Source: Paragorgia papillata
Lineage: Eukaryota; Cnidaria; Anthozoa; Scleralcyonacea; Coralliidae
DNA: 64,000 nt
NCBI GenBank assembly: GCA_035771165.1
Contig: JAWNZC010000322.1
Coordinates: 732,001-796,000 of the forward strand
Reading direction: 5' to 3'
Shown here: positions 23,204-30,755 of the stretch, piece by piece
How positions within the stretch are numbered: the stretch's first letter is position 1
Layout of the letters: every line of letters starts with the position of its first letter
Made by a program: the position numbers and the translations under genes
Notes under the pieces: model-generated
Database searches by the model: none
Told to the model about the DNA's origin: nothing
The model's input: only the letters and a program-made list of their open reading frames with translations

Positions 23204-24286
23204 TACAACCATTGATATCTAATGATATATAACGTCTGCTTTTCTCCCTATTTTGATCAGGACGTACGCGACGTTCAAACACCGGAGGAACTGGAAAGAT
23301 TCATGTTAGACCATGGCGAGCAAATTATCGATACCTTGGGTCAAGAAGTAGACAGAATTGAAAGAAATATAAAGGTGAATCATAATTGTGTTTAAAGAAG
23401 TAGGGACGAGTCCAGCAAAATATAGCCGTTTTCTTGATAACACCTGCAAATAATAGTGAACACTCGAGCTAATAAGCCTCCCCCTGCACAGCCGGAAATC
23501 TCAGGCTTATTACGAGATACGTTCGTTGCCAGCTTGTAGCAAGTTTGTTCAGTTGTAAATTTGTCAAGCCCGGCGCAACACAATTGTGGCCAACACGTAG
23601 AGTGCCGGGAATCTGACTTTTTACTAGCACGCAGTTTATTTCTGCTTTCACTCTGATTTTCGTAAAATTGTGCGCCTCATTATGTAATCGGCCGATAAAC
23701 TCAGTTTGGCAGTATACCATGACCAGTTGTGAACCATTTTCGAGACAAACGTTCGTGCTCGTAAATGCTGTGTTACTGTATAACTCTGTCCTTAGAATTA
23801 AAGTTCAAAATATATGTCCGAATTCTCTCCACAATATGTCTAATTTTTTCTGGGTAACACCGGGTATCCCCGCTAGTCATTACATAACAGGTGATCAGAA
23901 CAATATAGACCACTTTCATAATAGCGAGTTTTTTTTAATATTCTTTTATGTGCATTTTAATAAGCCTTTCTGGTCTCGTTTGTGTGTCTGCGATTCAAAA
24001 TAATTTTACTTTATAATGAGGCTAGAAAGGCTCATTCAGATACACATAGAAAAATATTTAAAGCGGTGGCTATTATGAAAATGGTCTATAATGCTTGCAG
24101 CATAAAGCTGCCTCTTGACAAATTCTATCAGAACGGGACTCGATGGCGAATCAGTTAGCAGTGATCAAAAAGAAACGTTGTGTACATTTATCGTGTGAAT
24201 AATCAGTGAATTTAAGAAGAAACTGTCTGATTCTGTTATAGAAACGAAGCCCTGAAGTCCGCCATGTTGATTTGGAAATTCTTTAA
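1316..24286 (+). CDS. slc30a9: SLC30A9/ZnT9-type mitochondrial zinc transporter, 19 coding exons
   Basis: This cation diffusion facilitator belongs to the ZnT9 branch, known in animals to move zinc out of mitochondria. Coding exons: 1316-1445, 7912-8031, 9118-9214, 10322-10420, 11580-11671, 12630-12700, 13550-13623, 15925-16027, 16225-16280, 16693-16828, 17762-17801, 17898-17969, 19917-20066, 20613-20673, 21011-21073, 21870-21901, 21988-22085, 23261-23374, 24242-24286. All have GT-AG junctions and the phases join to 550 codons; human ZnT9 has 568. Residues 1-43 are rich in Arg, Ser and Leu with one acidic residue, like a mitochondrial presequence. TESRAFNDY, typical of ZnT9, is in exon 3. The metal-site HSLAD is at about residues 254-258 and DHPYG at 279-283. 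TM5 has VLVED instead of HxxxD, as in other ZnT9 proteins. The C-terminus EVRHVDLEIL ends the family alignment. No CpG-island-like promoter was noticed. Confidence 0.95.
2310..2640. mobile_element. Foldback element in slc30a9 intron 1
   Basis: The left arm (2310-2390: GGTACCCTGAGAGCAGAGCC, then a CCTTATTTCTTCAGTGAGAG-like stretch) is repeated in inverse orientation at about 2545-2640 with a few indels. The loop of about 150 bp holds no recognisable gene. The rest of the first part of intron 1 (1446-2309 and 2641-4110) shows no gene or clear element to me. Confidence 0.7.
4117..6147 (+). pseudogene. Decayed non-LTR retrotransposon (LINE) with endonuclease and RT traces
   Basis: Fragments in several frames recall a LINE ORF2. 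Around 4325-4650 there is an endonuclease-like run: KKTIGVGIILS, then SQKDTFYHEL, and the catalytic-type motif LCGDFNA followed by IGTDVND. Around 5625-5665 a segment reads YRGISIT, the usual start of the LINE reverse transcriptase core. Stops and frameshifts break every frame. About 90-115 bp at the left edge (4117-4234, GCACTAAAACAAGTTTATCA...) recur at 6061-6147 in the same orientation, so the remnant is bracketed by a direct repeat. The clade cannot be assigned by eye. Confidence 0.6.
6258..6361. repeat. Long palindrome with GGGGAATTCGATGAAATATT arms
   Basis: The arm TATAGACCTGGAGCGAGGGG...ATTATCCCGAGGG is followed after a few bases by its inverse, ending GAGCGAAAGTTCTATAA. A related GGGGAATA...TAATTCGATGA motif occurs at 6668-6735, so this is probably a dispersed foldback family. 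It lies in intron 1 of slc30a9. Confidence 0.7.
6843..7330. repeat. Tandem duplication of a 212-bp unit
   Basis: Positions 6843-7054 (starting ACATAGTTCAATCTACAGAC, ending GCGTTGCAT) are repeated almost perfectly at 7119-7330; I see one substitution (AGCG/AGTG). A unique spacer of about 64 bp lies between. A TA run (6799-6843) precedes the first copy and a TA-centred hairpin follows the second. The near identity implies a recent duplication or conversion. Confidence 0.85.
7331..7414. repeat. Perfect 28-bp inverted repeat around a TA run
   Basis: CTGCTAAACTAGTAATCAAA...GGACTT (7331-7358) is exactly mirrored at 7387-7414, with (TA)n between. Such a sequence can extrude as a cruciform. It abuts the 212-bp duplication. 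Confidence 0.85.
8227..8331. repeat. Palindrome with GACGAAGTC apex
   Basis: AACAATTATTCGCC... is mirrored by ...GGCGAATAATTGTT. The central stem AATAACC/GGTTATT encloses GA-GACGAAGTC-GA (8274-8282), a nested hairpin with a GAA loop closed by C-G. The left arm holds another such core (GCCGAAGGC near 8237). A GTATAAATACAC-type inverted motif at 8334 and 8515 suggests an adjoining MITE up to about 8530. It lies in slc30a9 intron 2. Confidence 0.75.
9289..9792. mobile_element. Nonautonomous element with CTCGCGAGCAG inverted ends
   Basis: CCTCGCGAGCAGGCTTTTAG followed by AAGAGGGCGTCC at the left is mirrored on the right by GGACGCCCTTCTTGCTAAAA...CTGCTCGCGAG. The 500-bp interior has no clear coding frame. 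It lies in slc30a9 intron 3. Confidence 0.65.
10117..10203 (-). repeat. tRNA-derived SINE-like segment
   Basis: On the minus strand the segment has a D-arm-like TAGTTCAGCATG and a B-box GGTTCGAGTTCAAATCCC at tRNA-like spacing. The stems are too degraded for a functional tRNA, so I read it as a SINE head. It lies in slc30a9 intron 3, just before exon 4. Confidence 0.5.
10443..10528. repeat. (GATT)n microsatellite
   Basis: A run of GATT/TTGA tetranucleotides with two interruptions, directly after exon 4 of slc30a9. Confidence 0.9.
10530..10595 (-). repeat. Degenerate tRNA-Thr-like SINE head
   Basis: On the minus strand: AATAGTTCAGTGGTTAGAGT (D arm and A box), then CTGACTCGTAAGCCAG, an anticodon arm that resembles tRNA-Thr(CGT) with one base lost, then CGTGGCTTCGATT as a weakened B box. 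It runs into the GATT microsatellite, a common SINE tail arrangement. A functional tRNA is unlikely. Confidence 0.5.
10777..11272. mobile_element. MITE with TTAAAGTGCCTAT ends
   Basis: TTAAAGTGCCTATGAAACGA at the left is mirrored by TCGTTTTATAGGCACTTTAA at the right, and the arms extend inward through GAAACGAAAA and AATGTTTAATTTGCATATCA-like stretches. TTAA at both ends could be the target duplication, as in piggyBac-type insertions, but may be part of the inverted repeat. A one-ended relative starts at 47704. It lies in slc30a9 intron 4. Confidence 0.75.
12147..12240. repeat. Dispersed repeat CCCTTGACGAGTARAATC
   Basis: CCCTTGACGAGTAGAATCAT followed by GGCGTTAGCCAGAGTAAAATACTAAA and CAAAGGGTTAA matches the segment at 53229-53341 and, partly, 43775-43830 and 59450-59490. 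From recollection, similar sequences recur in cnidarian genomes. Confidence 0.6.
13742..13879. mobile_element. Hairpin MITE with a perfect 60-bp stem
   Basis: AAGTGTATTGGCAACAAAAA... (13744-13803) is exactly mirrored at 13818-13877 with a 14-nt loop. The perfection suggests a very recent insertion or ongoing arm conversion. The GGCAACAAAAAT motif is shared with the element at 43925. It lies in slc30a9 intron 7. Confidence 0.85.
15003..15150 (+). repeat. 5S-rRNA-derived SINE, diverged copy
   Basis: GAGTTAGTATTTGAATGGGT then GACC recalls the 3' internal promoter region of 5S rRNA (GGTTAGTACTTGGATGGG). Upstream is CTGCCTCTCACC and downstream GGACTCATG...GAGTAGAGTTGTTAGT, both shared with the better copy at 56708. 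It is in slc30a9 intron 7. Confidence 0.65.
17388..17760. repeat. Minisatellite, about five 70-90-bp units, ending at an exon acceptor
   Basis: Each unit starts GGACGGATGTACGCAATGCG and ends CACTATGCACTGTAAACAGC, with length changes in the TATTTTTATTAGATATTGTG portion. The last unit ends at CACTGTA, immediately followed by TTTCCTAG, the acceptor of slc30a9 exon 11 (17762). Changes in unit number could therefore affect splicing of that 40-nt exon. Confidence 0.8.
18113..18433. mobile_element. Tc1/mariner-type MITE with TA duplication
   Basis: CAGTGTGTATCAAAAAAATT (18113) is mirrored by AATTTTTTTGATACACACTG (ending 18433), flanked on both sides by TA. The arms extend about 75 bp (through GAATTAGCATTCTTTTCAAA). 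The interior has no transposase frame. It lies in slc30a9 intron 12. Confidence 0.85.
18448..18760. repeat. Dispersed foldback repeat, copy 1
   Basis: CACGATAAGCCGTATATTAT...GAGGTGTTTTCAAACC and the following GAGAAATTTGAGGTAAAAGT...ATTTATGGACGTTTATTAC match 60028-60300 along their length. Both end near TTTTCCTC(A/G)A(A/T)TTCATTA, which is also shared with the repeats at 26450 and 49500. Confidence 0.7.
18827..19217. mobile_element. Nonautonomous element with CCATGTCCACACTAAT ends
   Basis: CCATGTCCACACTAATTCGT at the left is mirrored by GGATTAGTGTGGACATGG at the right, with further CGTTTTCAAACG-type inverted motifs inside. A Mutator-like element begins right at its 3' edge, so insertions are nested here in slc30a9 intron 12. 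Confidence 0.65.
19224..19442. mobile_element. Mutator-like nonautonomous element with 9-bp target duplication
   Basis: Ends CAATCTCGTTTCCAGAGCCC / GGGCTCTGGGAACGAGATTG are flanked by GGCCTTACG at 19215-19223 and again at 19443-19451. A 9-bp duplication is the Mutator hallmark. The terminal pattern CAAYCTCGTNYCCAG is shared with the elements at 30756 and 34776. Confidence 0.8.
19452..19855. repeat. Compound pyrimidine-rich simple repeat (CTTT, CTTC, CTTA, CTCA)
   Basis: About 400 bp of shifting tetranucleotides lie between the Mutator-like element and the acceptor of slc30a9 exon 13 (19917). Long open frames of Phe/Leu/Ser/Pro or Thr/Leu/Tyr across it are artefacts. The + strand is strongly pyrimidine-biased, like a giant polypyrimidine tract. 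Confidence 0.95.
21397..21660. mobile_element. PIF/Harbinger-type MITE with TTA duplication
   Basis: GGGCCTGTTTACAAGG at the left is mirrored by CCTTGTAAACAGGCCC, with TTA on both sides (21394-21396 and 21661-21663). The 3-bp TTA duplication and GGGCC-type ends fit PIF/Harbinger. The interior repeats TAGGGTAACC-like motifs. It is in slc30a9 intron 15. Confidence 0.75.
22171..22904. mobile_element. Element with long inverted repeats and 9-bp target duplication
   Basis: CTGCCTCCTCCGCAGGCCCT...GACAGGTCACAC at the left is mirrored at about 22838-22904 (GTGTGACCTGTCCATGATGC...GGAGGCAG). GACCAAGCC flanks both sides (22162-22170 and 22905-22913). The 9-bp duplication and arms of about 80 bp suggest a Mutator-like element, but the end sequence differs from the CAAYCTCG group. 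No transposase frame is seen. It sits in slc30a9 intron 17. Confidence 0.75.
22948..23204. repeat. (CTTA)n simple repeat with CTCA and ATA interruptions
   Basis: About 255 bp of CTTA repeats end 56 bp before exon 18 of slc30a9. Thr/Tyr/Leu open frames across it are artefacts. Confidence 0.95.
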
Positions 24287-24383
24287 GAACACCGTTCCTG
24301 GCTGAAACAACAAACACTTGAATAAATCATTTGCCATATTTTAATCATAATGATTGTTCAATTCGGTCTTAAACTTTGCTACA

Positions 24384-24389
24384 AATAAA
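24384..24389 (+). promoter_or_regulatory. Polyadenylation signal AATAAA for slc30a9
   Basis: The hexamer lies 98 bp after the stop codon of slc30a9 in AT-rich DNA, and a second AATAAA follows about 30 bp later. The spacing suits a short 3' UTR. This is read from sequence only. Confidence 0.55.
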
Positions 24390-26190
24390 TGTTTTCAACG
24401 TCTCACTCTCACCAATAAATCAATCCAGTGTAAATAAAGTTAGTTTACTGTCAGCTAATAACTGCATGACCACATGGGATAATATTTAAGGCTAATTCCT
24501 AACGAGGCTCTGTTATAGTGTTGTGTTATTTCAGGATAGCTCAGAGCTATCGTACTTTATGGAAAAACTGGTGAGTCTCGGGCTGGAAACCAATCTGTAA
24601 CCTTCTGATTAATGCCACTAAAAGCTGGTTTCCACTCATGAACAATATTCTGCAGAACAGGAACGGACAGAAGAGTTTCCTTTGTGTTAAAGTCATTATA
24701 GTTCCGACCGAGAGCTCACAAGACTGAGAAAATTTACCTGTCCGTTCCGGAACTGTCCCGAGAAACCAGCCTTAAGACGCGCTATAAATCATTGAGCTGT
24801 ATTACATGGAGCAAATTAGCAGAGCCAGACCAGAACAAGGACAGGGAAACGCAAAGCCAGTGGGTCAAAAAAATAGAAACGTTAACTAATAAAGGACGTC
24901 ATTTCCTCAACACTTCTGTAACAAAAAAAAAAACAACAGTAGGGGTGTTGTGGTCGGGGTCTGAGAGGTAGGATTTTCTTCCCGGAGGGTTGTGGTTAGG
25001 TTTAAGGTTGCCGGGGGGTTAGGTTTGGGGTCAAGGTGGGGGCCTGGGAATTAGTTCTTTAAAATTCACGATTGTTAATTCAAGGATCATGAATTCTAGG
25101 TGAGAGGATATGCTGGATCAATTGGGGGGCAAAATTACAAACCCAGATGTAAAACTACTCGGTCCCAGACTTCCTACTGTGTCATTTGATTTCCGCGCGC
25201 GGAAAGTGGCTCTGGGTACGAGATTAACGACTAAGCTTGCACGCCAGATTAAAATTCTAGAAACAAAAGGCGAGGACATGTTCAGTTGCTTCCTAATAAT
25301 CTTCAATTGCTCTCCGCACTTCTTTACATTATGTCCAGCTGACGATCTCCCAAAGAACCTTTGCGAAGGGGAGAGACACTGTTCATTTTATCTTATTTTG
25401 TCATCGTAATTTCAAATTCTTGTGCAATTCAGACATTGTCAATTTAACCCCGAGTGGGCCACGGCATATAAGTTTGCCTGTTAAGTAGTACTTCAATGTT
25501 CACAACATTCAAATCATTGTGTTTAATAAACAATGTTCCATGTACAATGTAAACAGATTATTTTCCATCGAGATCAACAAACTAGAGAGCTAATGGGACC
25601 AAATCAGGTACCAAAATGGAACGCTGTCATCTTGGGAATATAACCGGGCACATGAACATAGCCCTAAGTTACATATAACCCGGATATAACGGCTTGAAAT
25701 TAAAATTTTAGTATTTCGTGTATGATACCCCTATGGACGCAGCAAGTGTTGAACAATTGATAATCGTTCCTTGTTGTATACCCATTACATGAACTTATTA
25801 CAACTAAGTCAGTTAAACTAACAAACGCAGCTGTATAATGCACAAAAACTGTTATGCTGGTTTTAGACTTGCTATATAGAATACAAGATATACATCGTTT
25901 TCACTCGTGGCCATATTTGTGTGCTGAAACAATTGGTAAAGGAAATGTTTAAAACTTTGCACAACAATAGAGCTAAATATGGCCGCCGTGACGTCAAATG
26001 AAAACGATCTATACTAACCAGGAGCTATAAGAGATACACGTACAATAATATACATGTTAATATTAACATGTAGCTCACTGCTTTTTATGCGAATCTTATA
26101 TAAGTCACGTCCACAAAATTACTATCACAAACTAGTACTGTTCAATATATATATTTCAAATAGTATACAGTTCAAACTTATAAGAACTAT

Positions 26191-26470
26191 TTACAGAATG
26201 AGTGGCCGTTCTGTATCGGGGTATAGACACGAGGCGAAGCCAAGTGCCTGTATCCCGATACAGAACGGACACGAATTCTGTAAATTTCTTCTAAAACGAT
26301 CATCTATTTGGTAAGTTCATTGGCGTAGTAATTTTTCTAAAAAAACGTTGTCTAAGTCGAGAAAATCAAAGCTAAAGTTTATGTAAATCAAGAGGAATCT
26401 ATATCACATAATATAGACCCTCATTAAACATGGATTTTCTTTGTGTTTTCCTCATGAATTGTTAATGAGT
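26191..26470 (+). repeat. Foldback repeat with GGCGAAGCC apex, copy in + orientation
   Basis: TTACAGAATGAGTGGCCGTT... is mirrored by ...CGGACACGAATTCTGTAA (26191-26283), with GA-GGCGAAGCC-AA at the centre (26231-26243). The unique tail to 26470 (AAATCAAGAGGAATCTATAT..., TTTTCCTCATGAATTGTTAA) is found inverted at about 49480-49700, so this is one family. Confidence 0.75.
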
Positions 26471-26805
26471 TTTAGACGTTACAATATAATAATGTACACT
26501 ACGTATATATACAGGAGTAGATATCTATTTGCGGTTGTTAATTAAATGTGTTTGCTAGTACATGCATGCAACACTAATCAAAATATATTAAGATCCATGT
26601 TAAAAACTTACAACTGAATGTTTCAATTGAAATATACATAACATTTTACATGTAATATATTTTATAAACATTCAGTTGTCTTTCAGCAGCGTATATATGT
26701 GATAGAAGAATAATTTCAAATGAAGTCGAATCACTGCTGTAGAGAAAAGTTTTCTGACTGTGTATGACTATGTATATAGGGCCAAGCTACAACAGAATAT
26801 CAAAA

Positions 26806-27915
26806 TTACAACGTTGGATTGAGCAAAACGCTTGCACTGAGTTTATGAGCTTTAAGATGTTTTCGCAGTGAACTTGGATCTGTGTATTGCTTGAAACAAC
26901 CTTCTACTTTACAACGATATGGTTTGCTTTCAATGTGGGTTCGTGTATGCTTAAATCTGTCACTGGAATTGGAGTATCTCTTGTCACAACCGTCATAGTG
27001 ACATGCATAAGGCTTTTCTCCAGTATGTGACCGAATGTGGATCTTTAAATTTTCCAAACGAGAAAAACTCTTTTCACATGTTGAAAAAGTACACTTATGT
27101 GGTTTCTCCCCAGTGTGAGTGCGCATGTGAATGAGCATTTTGTAGCGTGCATTAAAACCTTTTCCACGTCTTACACAATCCTTCCATTTGCACGAATACT
27201 CACAACTATCTTTACCTGAAATATGAACAGTGTTAATGTGATTCACTAAATCATCCACAGCCAAAAAATGTTCCACACAATTCTGCCATTGACATGAATG
27301 TACTTGCGCTAGATGTTCATATAATGATGAACCAACTGTATTTTGGTACAGCGGAACACTATTGGGTGAAACATGTACCAAGTGGTCATTGTCGTAATAG
27401 GTTGGAAGTAAAAAAGCTGTTTGGGAACTTGATGTAAGTAGTACTGATCCACTTTCTTTAATAGCTAGTTCATCATGCTCACAATCATTTTCACGTTTAG
27501 GAAGTAGTATGTCAGAAGTGCTCACTTTAGGACCAAGAGAAATATCAATCTTGGCTGATTCCCCACATCTCATTATTGGTGCACTGTCGAACACTGATGT
27601 TAAAACAAGTGGGTTGGGCGGATTGGATTGAGAAGAGTTGATAACAGCAGCATCATTTAATAAAATCGACGAGGAACCTACTAAATCATCTGTATTCACC
27701 ATAGTGTTACTACTATGAAGGATTCTATGAACACTCAAGTCATTTCCTTTGCAAAGAACAGAAGAGTCGTCATCAGCAATTTCAACATGAGGAGCTTGCT
27801 CATCATTACAAGTGTACATGTCTAGTTCTTTCTTTACAAAGTTTTGTGCTTGTTTCTCTCCCCGTGCTAGCTCGGACGTTGTACTCATTAACATATTATC
27901 CACAGCCCCAGACAT
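26806..27915 (-). CDS. GLIS-type transcription factor with five C2H2 zinc fingers
   Basis: The 369-residue protein has a Ser/Asp-rich N-terminal half (1-205) and five tandem C2H2 fingers (about 209-364). Finger 1 is C-x4-C with a widened linker; fingers 2-5 carry [47 protein letters not shown] and [14 protein letters not shown]. The last two motifs and the NARYK motif are hallmarks of the GLIS group within the GLI/GLIS/ZIC superfamily, so DNA binding in the nucleus is expected. GLIS1/3 versus GLIS2 cannot be settled. I chose the ATG at 27913-27915; an upstream in-frame GTG is not needed, and TAG lies further upstream. A TTTATTTAG acceptor-like site just upstream (minus strand) may join a 5' UTR exon. 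VKKE at residues 27-30 fits a sumoylation consensus. The coding part has no intron. Confidence 0.9.
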   Translation of the reverse strand: MSGAVDNMLMSTTSELARGEKQAQNFVKKELDMYTCNDEQAPHVEIADDDSSVLCKGNDLSVHRILHSSNTMVNTDDLVGSSSILLNDAAVINSSQSNPPNPLVLTSVFDSAPIMRCGESAKIDISLGPKVSTSDILLPKRENDCEHDELAIKESGSVLLTSSSQTAFLLPTYYDNDHLVHVSPNSVPLYQNTVGSSLYEHLAQVHSCQWQNCVEHFLAVDDLVNHINTVHISGKDSCEYSCKWKDCVRRGKGFNARYKMLIHMRTHTGEKPHKCTFSTCEKSFSRLENLKIHIRSHTGEKPYACHYDGCDKRYSNSSDRFKHTRTHIESKPYRCKVEGCFKQYTDPSSLRKHLKAHKLSASVLLNPTL

Positions 27916-29564
27916 CACTGTCACATACAGTGGAACCTAAATAAATGGCAAATAATTTACACTGTTATAGTGTTACTGAAAGGCGTTCACTCGCGCTCCC
28001 TGAAAAACGCCTACTATGTATATAGTGCCTGGTCTTCAATAAGCGTCCCTCCCCAGACCATCAAAATAAAAAAGGGTCCTGGCAACTTAATACTGTCGAC
28101 AGTATAGTGGTCAAGTGTTATTGCGAGACTAGTTGTTTCAATTCAATGACTGGAATGCATCGTTTCTGCTTTGATCTAAACCATTGCAAGTTGCGTGAAA
28201 TGTGTTCCACAATGTAATATATACCTTCGGGCTCCGCGGTCACGCAAATACAATGCCACATGAGTCATTATTACAAGACAAATTGCATGAAAACTTGCAC
28301 AGTATAACACTATATAACAGCGCTTTAAGGCGGCGTTACACTATGCATTTTTTTGTGCAACCTGCCTCGCAACGGCTTAATTTCTAGTATTGCAGTTCAT
28401 GAGAAGAAGTGTTATACTATACTATGCAATGTTTCTTGCAATTGTCTCGCAAAGGCGACCAAAGAGGACTAGAGTGGTTTACAAAACGTGTTCTTATTGA
28501 CTAATCGCGCAAGTCCGAGGATGAGATACAGCAAGACACAAACAGGTGGCATACTGATCTGAGCAGACACGCCATGAAGATGAGCGTGACAAAGACGGAA
28601 GTGGTGATGGTCACCTACTCCACACATTTCTAACACCGTGAATGGCCAGAAGTAATTGGCTTCGGCTGTTGCGGTGACCCTGCCATGTATTATTTGCTAC
28701 TGTAATAATTTCATTTTAGTTATGTTGTGTCTTATTGGCGAATCTAATAAAATAAAATGAAACTAAAGCAGACAGCGACTTCAAATACCTTGGCAGCTCA
28801 CTATAGCATGCATCAAAATTGAAGTTTCACCTATCCTCACTGGAGACAATTCCTAATAATCGCTGATTCTTGAATGACCCAGACAATTGTGAAATTATAT
28901 AATGACAATGTGAGCATTGCAAGAAATAACATTTCACTCCTAGTATTCTTCTCAATATCATGCCAGAACCAAGTGGGAAGAGTATGTCTAGGAATGAGAT
29001 TCAGCAGTACCTTGCAATAATGCGCTTCATTTATAACATGGTGTCAGTACCCACTATGGACTCAACTACCACGTTACAGCACAGTTACAGCAAGGCTCCA
29101 TTGTATACCTATAATAACCCTAGTGGAGTCTCCCTAATTTATGGCAGGAAGTCAATTGGTTTTCACTAGTCAAAATTTTTTTAAATTATTTATCAAATCA
29201 TAATGAATGTTTAATCAGCATCTTTAAGTAATAGATACAATATTCGCGGCCGAACTGTATGGGATTTACAATGGCGAGTCTTCGTATCTGACTTGTGAAA
29301 TGAAAATATATACAGTATTTCATAGAGTTTAGTACTTTGTTGAATGGAAATAAAACCATATATAAGCGATGTGTTTTTGGTTACTAATAAAGTATTGACG
29401 GTGAATTTTATATGTAAGAATTTTGCACCAGTAAAGGTCTATTGATTTGCTTTGTTGCTTGCAATGCTTTTTTGCATGATTCAATTTGTTAAGATATACC
29501 CAAGAGAGTTTGGGATAATTTTGAAGCAGATGCACCTAATTTATTCAATTTTTGCACTAGTTGC
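27916..29564. other. Divergent intergenic region between the glis-like gene and the KIAA1958-like gene
   Basis: The two flanking genes point away from each other, so their promoters must lie here. Apart from a LINE scrap (28565-28830) I see no gene. The pieces 27960-28140 and 28850-29560 show nothing I can name. Confidence 0.5.
28565..28830 (+). pseudogene. LINE reverse-transcriptase scrap
   Basis: MKMSVTKTEVVMV (about 28574-28612) and DFKYLGSSL (about 28780-28806) match the order of motifs after the catalytic site in LINE reverse transcriptases (..NxxKTxVM.. and ..FKYLGS..). About 150 bp of unrelated AT-rich DNA lies between them. No intact frame remains. Confidence 0.5.
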
Positions 29565-30236
29565 ATGAGAGTGAAGGTCACGTTAATATGGGTTATGGAC
29601 TCTTCACGCTTTCGCTGTCCAAAAAGCAGGGAAGAAGAACGTTCTATGCTGATTGAATCAATTCCAAAAAACACTCGCCATAATACAAAGTGGGCGGTTA
29701 AGGTATTTGAAGATTGGCAACATGCAAGAAAAAATAAGGAAGCGAGAAAGGAAACGGTTGGCTTCGGACAAATTGATTTAGCCACTATCGAAGCTGTGAC
29801 ATGCACAATAGAAGACATGTCGGCAGAAACGTTGAACGTTTGGCTCACTAAATTTACAGAAGAAGTCACAAATCAAAGTGGTGGACGATATCCCGCCAAA
29901 ACGTTATATCTACTGATATGTGGATTGAATCGCTATTTAGCTGATGGGAAACAGGACAACAGCTTTAATGTTCTAGACAAAGCTGATCGAAGGTAAGACA
30001 TGGAGATATTTTGAGATTACACTTTTCCTCGTGGTTATAAAGCCAAGGTATTTTGGTGCTTATCGTTAAAAAATCTTTCGTTGTTTTCTAGATTTGCACT
30101 TTTTCGAAGAACACTAGATGCGGAAATGAAAGACGCGACAAGGTGTGGAATAGCACAAATGGCGAAGAAAGAAGAAAGAGAACACATTACCGAAGCGGTT
30201 CTTCAAGTGTTTCAGACTGGGGTAAAGAGCCAGTAG
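29565..30236 (+). CDS. KIAA1958/DUF3504-like (Crypton-related) protein, N-terminal part, two exons
   Basis: Exon 1 is 29565-29992 and exon 2 is 30092-30236, joined by GTAAGA...TTTTCTAG, giving 190 residues. Residues 35-145 (NTKWAVKVFEDW, then LNVWLTKF, then YPAKTLYLLICGLNRYL) and exon 2 (FALFRRTLDAEMKDA) follow the conserved region before the DUF3504 tyrosine-recombinase-like domain in KIAA1958, QRICH1, ZMYM and Crypton proteins. The catalytic domain with its Arg/His/Tyr residues is missing: the frame stops after GVKSQ at 30234-30236. A different frame stays open through 30466 and encodes an acidic stretch (FPNFDDFFDEYLANM). AATAAA follows at 30473. It may be a short host gene, a truncated copy, or have another 3' structure. 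Confidence 0.65.
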
Positions 30237-30498
30237 AGAAAAAAGTGGCAAATGTTAGCGATGACAACAAGTTGCAATTGGCTATGACTGAAGGTTCAGA
30301 TTTTTTTCCAAATTTTGACGATTTCTTTGACGAGTATTTAGCAAATATGCCCATACCAGCGATTGATATGGGTAAAGTTGATAATAATATCTGTACAAAC
30401 GCAGTGTTTAATATTTGGTTTTTGACGTTGTTTATCGATTGTAGCTTACTTTGTGTGGTTGTGAAGTAACTGAATAAAAACTGTGCTTGTTGTTGATG

Positions 30499-30602
30499 AA
30501 CGTAATAAGTATTCTGTATCTGAATTAGAGAATACTAATTAGCGTAATTAGTATTCTGTATCCGAATTAGAGAATACTAATTAGGTTAATTAGTATTCTG
30601 TC
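30499..30602. repeat. Palindromic tandem repeat after the KIAA1958-like gene
   Basis: Two and a half units of about 41 bp, each with TTAGTATTCT and AGAATACTAA as an inverted pair, follow the polyadenylation signal at 30473. Transcripts through it could fold into successive stem-loops. Confidence 0.75.
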
Positions 30603-30755
30603 TCAATTGATCGCATGGGTTCTTTTGGTTACTCGTTTCGAGTTATCGGGTTTACATGTTATCCTTGTGACACAATTAATGCCATTTGATTGGACGAGAA
30701 GCTCATTAATTATTCATGAATTTTACAAATTAATTTTAATATACCTGCATACTGT

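Larger units (their letters stand above)
24287..26805. other. Intergenic region between slc30a9 and the glis-like gene (tail to tail)
   Basis: It holds the slc30a9 polyadenylation signal, a small inverted-repeat element (about 24618-24776, GCTGGTTTCCACTCATG / GAGAAACCAGC), an ATCTCGTACCCAGAGCC motif (inverse, near 25215) that resembles a lone Mutator-type end, and the palindromic repeat from 26191. I see no gene in 24780-26180; the short open frames there show no recognisable domain. Confidence 0.6.

Noticed and set aside
22936..23232. Thr/Tyr/Leu repeat frames
   Set aside because: Pure (CTTA)n microsatellite.
27916..27924. Upstream GTG start for the glis-like protein
   Set aside because: Not ATG, and no conserved residues precede the ATG at 27913-27915.
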